Assembly: GCF_014217545.1 (NCBI RefSeq)
Contig: NZ_CP043178.1
Span: 1,240,001-1,304,000 of the forward strand
Length of the DNA stretch: 64,000 bases
Direction: 5' to 3'
From: Pseudarthrobacter sp. NBSH8
GTDB lineage: Bacteria; Actinomycetota; Actinomycetes; Actinomycetales; Micrococcaceae
The notes beneath the pieces are model-generated. The model had not been told where the DNA came from. It did not search any database and was given only the letters and a program-made list of their open reading frames with translations. Shown here in pieces: positions 41,306-49,854 of the stretch (positions within the stretch are counted from its first letter, which is position 1; each line of letters opens with the position of its first letter). The position numbers and the translations under genes are program-made.

Positions 41306-44300
41306 GTGACATCACTGCTGGGGAAGTTCGGTCTCAAGAAACGCCACAATAAGATCGTGACGGGTTCGGCCTTTGCCGCGGCCGCCGCCGTGTTGGTCGC
41401 CGGCGCGATCATTTATCCGGGGTTCAAGACCACTGAGGTGGAGTTGAACGACGGCGGTGTGTGGGTAGTCAGCAAGTCCAAGAATGCGGTGGGGCGGCTG
41501 AATTATCCGTCGCGCGTACTCGATGGTGCCGTCACGCCGGCGAGTACTACTTTCGATATTCTCCAGAATGCCGGGGATGTGTTTGTGGATGATGAGACGG
41601 GTTCAACGCTGAACCAGGTTTCTCCGGCGAATATGCGCCTGGGCGGGGACAAGCAGTTGCCGGGTTCGGCGGATGTGAGCTTCGGCGCCAGCGTGATCTC
41701 GGTGACGGACGCGGCATCCGGCAAGGTCTGGGCCGTCTCGCCGACCACCGTTAACGGTTTTGACCAGGAAGCATCCGAACCTGTGATGGTCGGTTCCGAA
41801 GGTCTGGTCTCCGCGGTTGGCGCCGATGACCGGATCTACAGTGCCGACCCCAAATCTGGCGCGGTGACTGTAACGGCGGTGGACGCGAACGGCGAAGTCG
41901 TGTCCAGCGATTCCAGTACGTGGGGTGAGTTGAGGGGCGCTGGTGATCTGCAGATCACGGTGGTGGGGGATAAGCCGGTGGTGTTGGATGCTGCTGCGGG
42001 GAAGATGTTCCTGCCCGGTGGTAAGCGGTTGCAGTTGGATAATGCGCGGGATGCGAAGCTGCAGCAGGGCGGTCCGGCGAGTGATTTTGTGGCGGTTTCG
42101 ACGCAGAAGGCGTTGTTGAAGCAGCCGTTGGATGGTTCGACGGCGAAGACGGTGGCCTTTGATGGTGAGGGTGTGCCGGCGGCTCCGGTGCAGCTGGCCG
42201 GGTGTGTGCACGCTGCGTGGTCCGGGGCGAACAAGTACGTCCGGGACTGTGTCAATGATGCTGATGATAAGAACGTTGATGTGCCTAAGGCGAGTGCGTC
42301 GCCGTCGTATGTTTTCCGGGTGAACCGGGACCTGGTGGTCCTGAACGATGTGAATTCCGGGAATGTGTGGCTGGTGAACCAGAACATGCAGCTCGTGAAC
42401 AACTGGGACGATGTGGTTCCGCCAAAAAACGAATCCGACGAGCAGGACCAGGAATCGGCGGACAACAACACCGTCAACGTCCTGCCGGACCGTACCAAAC
42501 CCAACCGGCCGCCGGAAACCAAACCTGACTCCCTGGGCGTTCGCCCGGGACGGACCACCATCCTCAGCGTCCTGGACAACGATTCGGATCCCGACGGCGA
42601 CGTCCTGACCGCCGCGGTCGGCAGTTCAGGGCCCAAAGCCGGAACGCTGGAAAGCATCTACGGCGGCACCGCATTCCAGATCTCCGTTCCCGCGGACGCC
42701 AGGCCAGGCGCCGAGACATTCAGCTACAACGCCGCGGACGGGCGGGGACTTTCAGCCGGCGGACAGGTCACCCTCAACGTGGTGGGACCTGATGAGAATA
42801 AGGCGCCTGTCTTCAAGCGCGGGGGAGACTCCACCACCATGCTGGTGGAACAGGGCAAAACCGTCAGCCAGAACATCCTCACCGACTGGGTGGATCCCGA
42901 CGGCGACGACCTCGTCCTGCTGGACGCCAAGGCAGACAACGACCAGGACCAAGTCAAAGTCCGCCGGGACGGGCTGCTCACGTTCCAGGACTCCGGCGCC
43001 ACCGCCGGCAAGAAAAATGTCCAAGTCACCATCTGGGACGGCCGGGCAACTGTCACTGGCAAAGTTGTAGTGAACGTCCAGCCGCCGGGTGCCCTGGCAC
43101 CTGTGGTCAACGCCGATCACGTCACTGCCGTGGTGGGCCAGGACCTGGTGATCGCGCCCCTGAAAAACGACGTCGATCCCAACGGCGGAGCCCTCCGCCT
43201 TGCACAGGTGGAGGCCAACGGTCCTGCCGAACTCGGCCCCGTCACCGACGGCGGCACGTTCACGTTCCGGAGCACCACTCCAGGACCCGTCTACCTGACC
43301 TACATCGCCAGTAACGGCCCGCAAAGCAGCCAGGGCCTGATCCGGGTTGACGTGGAGTCCGGCAAGGACGCCGGTGACCCCGTGGCCGTCCATGACGTTG
43401 CGCTTATGCCCACCGGAGGCAGCGTGCTGCTGGATCCGCTGGCCAACGACTCCGATCCTTCCGGCGGCGTGCTGGTGCTGCAGTCCGTGAAACTCCCGGA
43501 CAACATCACGGCCTCGGTCAGCGTGATCGACCACAGCGTCCTGCGCATCACCGATGTGCTGGGCACCAAGGACCCGTTCCTTTTTGAGTACACCATGTCC
43601 AGCGGCAAGAAATCAGCCACCGGCAGCGTCTCGGTGGTCCCGGTCCCGGCTCCCGCCGTCGTTGAGGCGCCCCAGCCCAAACCCGACGAAGTGAACGTCC
43701 GGGTCAACGACGTCGTCACCATCCCGGTGCTAAACAACGACACGCACCCGCAGGGCCTGGAGCTGAGTGTGGACCCCGTGCTGCCGCAGGCCGTGGAAGC
43801 AGTGGACGGCAAGAGCTTCGTCTCGGAAAACACCCTGCGCTTTATCGCTGGCCCGCAGCCCAAGACAGTGCGGGCCATCTACAACGCCGTGGACCCGCAG
43901 GGCCAGAAGAGCGCCGCCGCCGTCACCATCCACATCCTTCCCTTGGAAGGCGCGGAGAACTCGCGGCCCCAGCCCCAGAATCTGACCGCCCGTGTGGTTG
44001 CCGCGGGAACGGTGCGCGTTCCCGTCCCGCTGGACGGCATCGATCCCGACGGTGACTCCGTGCAGCTGACCGGGGTCGACAGCACTCCCGCCATGGGAAC
44101 CGCCACCGTGGGCAGCAACTTCATCGACTTCACCGCAGCCGGCGACGGCGCCGGAACCGACACCTTCCGCTACAAGGTGGTGGACCGCCAAGGTGCCGTC
44201 AACACCGGAACCGTGACCGTCGGCATCGCCCCGCGTGGCGAAACGAACCAGAACCCCACCCCCGTCGATGACGAGGTCAAGGTCCGGCCGGGACGGCAGA

Positions 44301-47300
44301 TCGCCGTCGACGCCACCGGCAACGACACCGATCCCGACGGCGACATCATCCGCATCCTCACAGACGGTATCGAGGCTGACGATGCCCTCCAGGCCACCGT
44401 CAGCAAGACAAGCGGCCGCATCATCCTGACTGCTCCCGGCGCTGCCGGGACGGTCAACGTCCGCTACACCATCGCCGACGACCGCGACGCCACCGCCCAA
44501 GCCACCATCCGCGTGGTGGTGGACAACGAGGTTCCGCTCAAGGCACCCATTGCCCGCGACGACCGCGTCACCTCGGCCCAGGCGATGGGCAAAACTGCCG
44601 TGGACGTGCCGGTCCTCAAGAACGATGAAGACCCCGACGGTGTCGGCGAGAACCTCAAACTCAGTACCGAGTCACTCACCGCACGCCCGGGACCCGACGG
44701 GACCATGATCGTGGACCTGACCGAACAGCCGCAGCTGATCCCGTACACCGTCGAGGACGTGGACGGCCAGAAGTCCACCGCCATCATCTGGGCGCCAGGG
44801 CTGGGGCAGCAGGTTCCCACCCTTGCCAAGGACGAGGTTATTGAGGTCATTGCCGGCCAATCCGTGAACGTCGATCTCAAGGAATGGGTCAAGGTCCGGG
44901 AAGGCCGCACGCCGCGGTTGACCCAGACGGACCGGATCAAACTCATCGGTTCGGATGGCAGCAACCCGGTTTCCGGTGACGGAACGGCACTGAAGTACAC
45001 GGCCGGCGCTGACTACGTTGGCCCGGGCTCGCTGAGCTTTGAGGTCACCGACGGCACCGCCGTCGACGATCCTGCCGGGCTGAAATCCACTCTGAGCATC
45101 CGCACGAAGGTGCTGCCTGACCCCAACCGGAACAACCCGCCGGAACTCCTGGGCGCGAACGTTGACGTGCCGAAGGGCGAGTCTGCGGACCTGGACCTGG
45201 GCAAACTGACCTCTGACCCGGACCGGGACGATCTGGAGAACATGAAGTACGAACTGGTCGGCGGCAGCCCGGCCAGTTTCAACGCCAGGATCGATGGCAA
45301 GGTGCTCAAGACATCCGTGGACGGCGCCACTGCCACCGGCACTACCGGTGCGGTCCAGGTGAAGGCCAAGGACTCCCGCGGGCTGGAGGCAACGGCCACC
45401 TTCCAGCTGGCCGTCACGGCCTCCAACCGGCCCAAGCCCATTGCCAACGACGACATTGAACCCAGCGCGGCCGCCGGGAAGCCGGTCACCGTAAAAGTCC
45501 TGGCCAACGACTCGAATCCGTTCCCCGAAACTGCCTTGAAGATCATTGCTGCCGGCACCGAAACCGGGAGCGGGAACGTGGATGTTTCCGGCGACTCAGT
45601 TGTAGTGACCCCCGCGCCCGGTTTCACCGGGACGATGGTGGTGTCCTACACAGTGGCTGACAAGACGGAGGAATCTTCGCGGCAGGCGACAGCCCGCATC
45701 CGGCTCACCGTCAAGGACAAGCCGCTGGCCCCGGCCACCCCGCAGGCCCAGAGCGTCGGAGACCGGACAGCACTTCTGAACTGGACCGCGCCTGCCGACC
45801 GAGGCTCACCCATCACCAAATACACGGTATACGGCGCGGGCTTCAGGCAGGAATGCCCCGCCAATACCTGCACGCTGACCGGACTGGTCAACAACACCAA
45901 ATATCTGTTCGAGGTGACGGCCACCAACGAGTTCGGCGAGTCAGACCGTTCACCCGCCTCGGCGGAGGTCAGGCCCGACGTCAAACCGGATACACCCCTG
46001 GCGCCGACCCTTAAGTTCGGCGACAAGCAGCTTGCGGTGAACTGGGTGGCTCCGGCCAGCAAGGGATCGCCGGTGAAGTCCTACGACCTGGAGATTTCGC
46101 CCCCGCCCGCGGGACAGAACGCCCAGATCCAGAACCTGACTGCTGTCAGCTACGTCTGGAAAGGACTGCAAAACGGCGTTTCCTATAAAGTACGCGTCCT
46201 GGCCCGGAATGATGCCAAGGAACCGTCCGAATGGAGCGCATACTCGGCGGCGGAAGTACCTGCCGGTGTCCCGGCCACCCCGTCCGCGCCAACTGCGTCG
46301 CAGGCTGGGGCTGTGGGCGCGCAAAGCCAGCTCAAGGTCAGCTGGACCGCGCCGAACAACAACGGTGACGCGATCTCCTCGTACACCCTCACCACCCTGC
46401 ACGGCGGCGCAGTAGTTGCCACCCAACCGGTACCTTCAGGTACGACGCAGAACGTCACCGTGGACAACTCAGAGTCCAACTACACCTTCACCGTCTCCGC
46501 CACCAATAAGGCCGGAACCAGTGGGACCAGTGCCCCTTCCGCAGCCATCCGGGCCGCGGGAAAACCCGGTCAGGTGAGCAGCGGGACGGTGGCTGACACC
46601 GGTACCAGCGGCCAGCTCCGGGTGACGTTTACGCCGCTGACGCAGGCTCAGCGGAACGGATCAACGGAGACGGAGATCCAGTACAGTTACAACGCGGACG
46701 GCAAGTCGGGAAGTATTGCCGCCGGCGGTGGGACCATCGGAGGACTTACCAATGGCCGGGACATCACGGTCACCATTATCGCCACGTCCACCAAGAACAA
46801 CGTATCTGGGGACGCCAAAGCCATCGGTACCGGCAACCCCTACGGTCCGCCCAATGCACCCAACGTTGACGGAAAGACCTCGGCCAAGGGTGACGGCGAC
46901 GTTCACTGGACCTGGAACAACCCGGCCGTCAATGGACGCCCGCTGGATCACTTCGAGATCAGCTACGAAGGCGGCGCCTGGACCAGTGTTGGCCTGGCAA
47001 ACCGCTATGACCGTCCGGCCGGCGGCTGGGACCAGGTCCGAACCCTGAAAGTCCGTGCCGTCACTGCTGCAGTGGGTCCTGCCGGCCAGGCGAACTCGCG
47101 TTCCGGAGCGGACCCCACACCACCGCCGCCCACGTCGTGGTCCATCACGGCGTCACCCGTCCGAAGTTGCACTGAACCGCGCAAGGGCACTGACAGCTAC
47201 CGCGAAGGTAACCCGTCCTCGTGCGTGGGCGAAGGTAAATGGCTTGACGCCGGCGCCGGCTCACAATCGGACCGCTACCAGGTCTGGTACAAGACGTCGG

Positions 47301-47416
47301 ACAACCCGACGGGCATCTGGTATCACCTGACCAGCGGCATGGCCGCCGGCAACTGGCTCCGCTGCGACACGTCCAACCTGGGTTGTAACCCGCCGAACGG
47401 AATGCCCAACCGCTAG
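41306..47416 (+). CDS. Giant membrane-anchored Ig-like/fibronectin type III surface protein
   Basis: A 2036-residue envelope protein. A short basic N-terminus (FGLKKRHNKIVTG) and one helix (about 16-37) anchor it with the bulk outside. Residues about 40-375 are beta-rich with propeller-like features (VWVVSKSKNAVGRLNY; VWLVNQN). An acidic linker follows, then about ten Ig-like repeats of 95-100 residues (about 405-1470), most bearing NDxDPDGD-type loops (DNDSDPDGD, GNDTDPDGD). About five FN3 domains follow (1470-1945). The C-terminal 90 residues carry four cysteines (SCTEP, SSCVG, RCDT, LGCNP). The start is GTG. It heads the kinase/EssC-like operon, so a role as adhesin or secretion-linked wall protein is inferred. 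Codon use shifts near 41.9-42.4 kb. Confidence 0.88.
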   Translation: MTSLLGKFGLKKRHNKIVTGSAFAAAAAVLVAGAIIYPGFKTTEVELNDGGVWVVSKSKNAVGRLNYPSRVLDGAVTPASTTFDILQNAGDVFVDDETGSTLNQVSPANMRLGGDKQLPGSADVSFGASVISVTDAASGKVWAVSPTTVNGFDQEASEPVMVGSEGLVSAVGADDRIYSADPKSGAVTVTAVDANGEVVSSDSSTWGELRGAGDLQITVVGDKPVVLDAAAGKMFLPGGKRLQLDNARDAKLQQGGPASDFVAVSTQKALLKQPLDGSTAKTVAFDGEGVPAAPVQLAGCVHAAWSGANKYVRDCVNDADDKNVDVPKASASPSYVFRVNRDLVVLNDVNSGNVWLVNQNMQLVNNWDDVVPPKNESDEQDQESADNNTVNVLPDRTKPNRPPETKPDSLGVRPGRTTILSVLDNDSDPDGDVLTAAVGSSGPKAGTLESIYGGTAFQISVPADARPGAETFSYNAADGRGLSAGGQVTLNVVGPDENKAPVFKRGGDSTTMLVEQGKTVSQNILTDWVDPDGDDLVLLDAKADNDQDQVKVRRDGLLTFQDSGATAGKKNVQVTIWDGRATVTGKVVVNVQPPGALAPVVNADHVTAVVGQDLVIAPLKNDVDPNGGALRLAQVEANGPAELGPVTDGGTFTFRSTTPGPVYLTYIASNGPQSSQGLIRVDVESGKDAGDPVAVHDVALMPTGGSVLLDPLANDSDPSGGVLVLQSVKLPDNITASVSVIDHSVLRITDVLGTKDPFLFEYTMSSGKKSATGSVSVVPVPAPAVVEAPQPKPDEVNVRVNDVVTIPVLNNDTHPQGLELSVDPVLPQAVEAVDGKSFVSENTLRFIAGPQPKTVRAIYNAVDPQGQKSAAAVTIHILPLEGAENSRPQPQNLTARVVAAGTVRVPVPLDGIDPDGDSVQLTGVDSTPAMGTATVGSNFIDFTAAGDGAGTDTFRYKVVDRQGAVNTGTVTVGIAPRGETNQNPTPVDDEVKVRPGRQIAVDATGNDTDPDGDIIRILTDGIEADDALQATVSKTSGRIILTAPGAAGTVNVRYTIADDRDATAQATIRVVVDNEVPLKAPIARDDRVTSAQAMGKTAVDVPVLKNDEDPDGVGENLKLSTESLTARPGPDGTMIVDLTEQPQLIPYTVEDVDGQKSTAIIWAPGLGQQVPTLAKDEVIEVIAGQSVNVDLKEWVKVREGRTPRLTQTDRIKLIGSDGSNPVSGDGTALKYTAGADYVGPGSLSFEVTDGTAVDDPAGLKSTLSIRTKVLPDPNRNNPPELLGANVDVPKGESADLDLGKLTSDPDRDDLENMKYELVGGSPASFNARIDGKVLKTSVDGATATGTTGAVQVKAKDSRGLEATATFQLAVTASNRPKPIANDDIEPSAAAGKPVTVKVLANDSNPFPETALKIIAAGTETGSGNVDVSGDSVVVTPAPGFTGTMVVSYTVADKTEESSRQATARIRLTVKDKPLAPATPQAQSVGDRTALLNWTAPADRGSPITKYTVYGAGFRQECPANTCTLTGLVNNTKYLFEVTATNEFGESDRSPASAEVRPDVKPDTPLAPTLKFGDKQLAVNWVAPASKGSPVKSYDLEISPPPAGQNAQIQNLTAVSYVWKGLQNGVSYKVRVLARNDAKEPSEWSAYSAAEVPAGVPATPSAPTASQAGAVGAQSQLKVSWTAPNNNGDAISSYTLTTLHGGAVVATQPVPSGTTQNVTVDNSESNYTFTVSATNKAGTSGTSAPSAAIRAAGKPGQVSSGTVADTGTSGQLRVTFTPLTQAQRNGSTETEIQYSYNADGKSGSIAAGGGTIGGLTNGRDITVTIIATSTKNNVSGDAKAIGTGNPYGPPNAPNVDGKTSAKGDGDVHWTWNNPAVNGRPLDHFEISYEGGAWTSVGLANRYDRPAGGWDQVRTLKVRAVTAAVGPAGQANSRSGADPTPPPPTSWSITASPVRSCTEPRKGTDSYREGNPSSCVGEGKWLDAGAGSQSDRYQVWYKTSDNPTGIWYHLTSGMAAGNWLRCDTSNLGCNPPNGMPNR

Positions 47417-47496
47417 CGCAATACCGCCCGCACCAACACAGCGCCGGGGCTCCCGGCCCGACCAACCAGCACCAAATATTGAAAAGGATTCCCTTC

Positions 47497-48468
47497 ATGA
47501 CCATGACCACCGAGCAGGCCGAATGGTTTGCAGGCACTTTCGACAAGCTCGTCGCCAATGTGGGACAGGCGGTGCTCGGCAAGGACCACGTCATCCGGCT
47601 CACCTTCACCGCGATGCTGGCGGAGGGCCATGTGCTGTTCGAGGATGCTCCCGGCACTGGCAAGACCATGCTGGCCCGGGCCATGGCCGCCACGGTGCAG
47701 GGGTCCAATAACCGCATCCAGTTCACCCCCGACCTCCTCCCCTCGGACGTCACGGGCGTGACCATCTACGACCAGAAAACGCAGAAGTTCGAGTTCCACA
47801 AGGGACCGATCTTCAACAACATCGTCCTGGCCGACGAGATCAACCGTGCTTCGCCGAAGACCCAGTCGGCCCTGCTGGAGGTCATGGAGGAATCCCGGGT
47901 CACCGTGGACGGCGTCACCTACGAGGCCGGCCGGCCGTTTATGGTGATGGCCACCCAGAACCCGATCGAGCAGGCCGGTACGTACCGCCTGCCCGAAGCG
48001 CAGCTGGACCGCTTCCTGATCAAGACCTCCATCGGCTACCCGGACCACGCCTCCACGGTCCAGCTGCTCGGTGGCTCGAACCTGAAGGACCGCTCGAAAG
48101 AGATCTCCGCAGTGATCACCACCCAAGCCGTGGCGGACATGGCCGACCTCGCTGCCACCGTGCACGTGGACACGGCGGTCCTTGAATACATTTCCCGGCT
48201 CTGCGAGGAGACCCGCAGCGCGCCTGAGACCCGGCTGGGCGTTTCCGTTCGTGGCGCCATCGCCATGGTCCGCGCCGCCAAGGTATGGGCCGCGGGGCAG
48301 GGACGGAACTTCGTCCTGCCGGACGACATCAAGGAACTGGCGTCCGTTGTGTGGACGCACCGGTTTGTGATGGACGCGGAGGCTGAGTTCTCCGGCGCCA
48401 CCGCCGAGGCTGTCCTGGCGCGGGTTCTCTCTGACCTCGCGGCACCGCAGCAGCGCGCCGCCGTCTGA
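47497..48468 (+). CDS. MoxR family AAA+ ATPase
   Basis: A 323-residue MoxR ATPase, probably a chaperone for assembly of neighbouring membrane proteins. It has Walker A DAPGTGKTM (about 50-58), Walker B ADEINRASP (about 110), sensor 1 ATQNPIEQAGTY and the arginine-finger region LPEAQLDRF, followed by the lid domain. ATG at 47497 was chosen because GAAAAGGA stands about 8 bases upstream; a TTG-initiated form starting at 47479 would include that site in the coding region. MoxR, DUF58 and transglutaminase-like genes in this order are a recurrent bacterial set. Confidence 0.95.
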   Translation: MTMTTEQAEWFAGTFDKLVANVGQAVLGKDHVIRLTFTAMLAEGHVLFEDAPGTGKTMLARAMAATVQGSNNRIQFTPDLLPSDVTGVTIYDQKTQKFEFHKGPIFNNIVLADEINRASPKTQSALLEVMEESRVTVDGVTYEAGRPFMVMATQNPIEQAGTYRLPEAQLDRFLIKTSIGYPDHASTVQLLGGSNLKDRSKEISAVITTQAVADMADLAATVHVDTAVLEYISRLCEETRSAPETRLGVSVRGAIAMVRAAKVWAAGQGRNFVLPDDIKELASVVWTHRFVMDAEAEFSGATAEAVLARVLSDLAAPQQRAAV

Positions 48469-48522
48469 CGCTCCGACGGAGCTCCAGACCACCAACTGAC
48501 CAGCGCGAACAAAGGCACGTTT

Positions 48523-49854
48523 ATGTCCAGCAGCACTCCGTTGACCCGGCTTGCTGAACGTCTCCGGCAACCCTCCCACCGGAACGGCAGACCCACCAGG
48601 GTGCATCCCTCATCCGTCTGGGCCGAAGCCACCGGCACCGCCGCACTCGCCCTCACACCCGCATGGGAGAAGGTCCGCGGCCTGTGGCTGCGCTACGTGT
48701 GGCCGGTCCTGTCGGTGGTCAGTGTCCTGGGCTGGTCGGTTCTGGCCGCCTCCATCCTGCTGTGGATCGCCGGCCAGGCCTTCGGTTGGCAAGAGGCCAA
48801 AGCCGCGGCCATCGCGGCGTTTGTCCTTTTCCTGATTGCCATCGGGTTCATCCTGGGCCGGTCCTCGTACGGCGTGATCCTGGACCTTGCCCGGACCCGC
48901 GTAGCCGTGGGGGACAGTGCGGTCGGAAGCATCGCCGTCTCCAACACCTCGGCCCGGCCCCTGCTTCCGGCCGCCCTGGAACTGCCGGTGGGCAACGCCA
49001 CCGCGGTCTTCCACCTGCCCAGGATGAAGCCCGCGCAGGTGCACGAGGACCTTTTCACCATTCCGACCGCCCGCCGCGCCGTCATCGTGGTGGGCCCTGT
49101 CCGCTCCGTCCGGGCCGACCCCCTGCACCTCCTCCGCCGCCAGGTGCTGTGGACGGAACCGGAGGACCTGTTTGTGCACCCGAAGACGGTGGCCCTGGCC
49201 GGTTCCGCCGCCGGATTCATCCGCGACCTCGAGGGCATGCCCACCACTGACTTGTCCAGCGCGGACGTGTCCTTCCATGCCCTCCGTGACTACGTACCGG
49301 GCGATGACCGGCGGCACATCCACTGGAAGACCACCGCCCGGACCAACAAGCTGATGGTGCGCCAGTTCGAGGAGACCCGGCGCGCCCACCTGGCCATCTC
49401 GCTGTCCATCAACACGGACGAGTACGCGTCAGAGCAGGAATTCGAAATGGCCATCTCCGCGGCTGCCTCGATCGGCCGGCAGGCCATCCGGGAACAGCGC
49501 GAACTGGACGTCCTGACCCAAAACGGGCCGCTACGCTGCGAAACCGGACGGAACATGCTGGACGACATGACGCGGATCGCCGGGGCACCCATGCGCCGGA
49601 CCGCCGTCGACCTCGCCCGGACCCTGGCCGACACCGTCCCCAACGCGTCCGTAGTCTTTTTTGTTGTCGGCAGCAACGTGACACCCGCCCAGCTCCGTTC
49701 GGCCGCGGCCTCCGTGCCGCTCGGCGTCAGGAGTCTGGCCGTTCGCCTCCAAATCGGTGCCGCCCCGGGCCGCGCGAACATCGCGGACCTGACAGTGCTG
49801 ACGCTCGGCGACCTCGCTGACCTCGCCATCGTCCTCAGAAAGGCGGCCGCATGA
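48523..49854 (+). CDS. DUF58 domain membrane protein
   Basis: A 443-residue protein with two adjacent membrane helices (about 58-78 and 85-108) followed by a cytosolic or periplasmic beta-rich segment and the DUF58 signature YVPGDDRRHIHWKTTAR near residue 265. The rest has a von Willebrand A-like pattern (HLAISLSINTDEYASE), with MIDAS residues not clearly complete. DUF58 proteins partner MoxR ATPases. Its stop overlaps the ATG of the transglutaminase-like gene by 4 bp. Confidence 0.9.
   Translation: MSSSTPLTRLAERLRQPSHRNGRPTRVHPSSVWAEATGTAALALTPAWEKVRGLWLRYVWPVLSVVSVLGWSVLAASILLWIAGQAFGWQEAKAAAIAAFVLFLIAIGFILGRSSYGVILDLARTRVAVGDSAVGSIAVSNTSARPLLPAALELPVGNATAVFHLPRMKPAQVHEDLFTIPTARRAVIVVGPVRSVRADPLHLLRRQVLWTEPEDLFVHPKTVALAGSAAGFIRDLEGMPTTDLSSADVSFHALRDYVPGDDRRHIHWKTTARTNKLMVRQFEETRRAHLAISLSINTDEYASEQEFEMAISAAASIGRQAIREQRELDVLTQNGPLRCETGRNMLDDMTRIAGAPMRRTAVDLARTLADTVPNASVVFFVVGSNVTPAQLRSAAASVPLGVRSLAVRLQIGAAPGRANIADLTVLTLGDLADLAIVLRKAAA

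Noticed and set aside
39739..41412. 557-codon minus-strand frame opposite the cyclase and PH-domain genes
   Set aside because: It spans an intergenic region and two real genes; no protein-like motifs.
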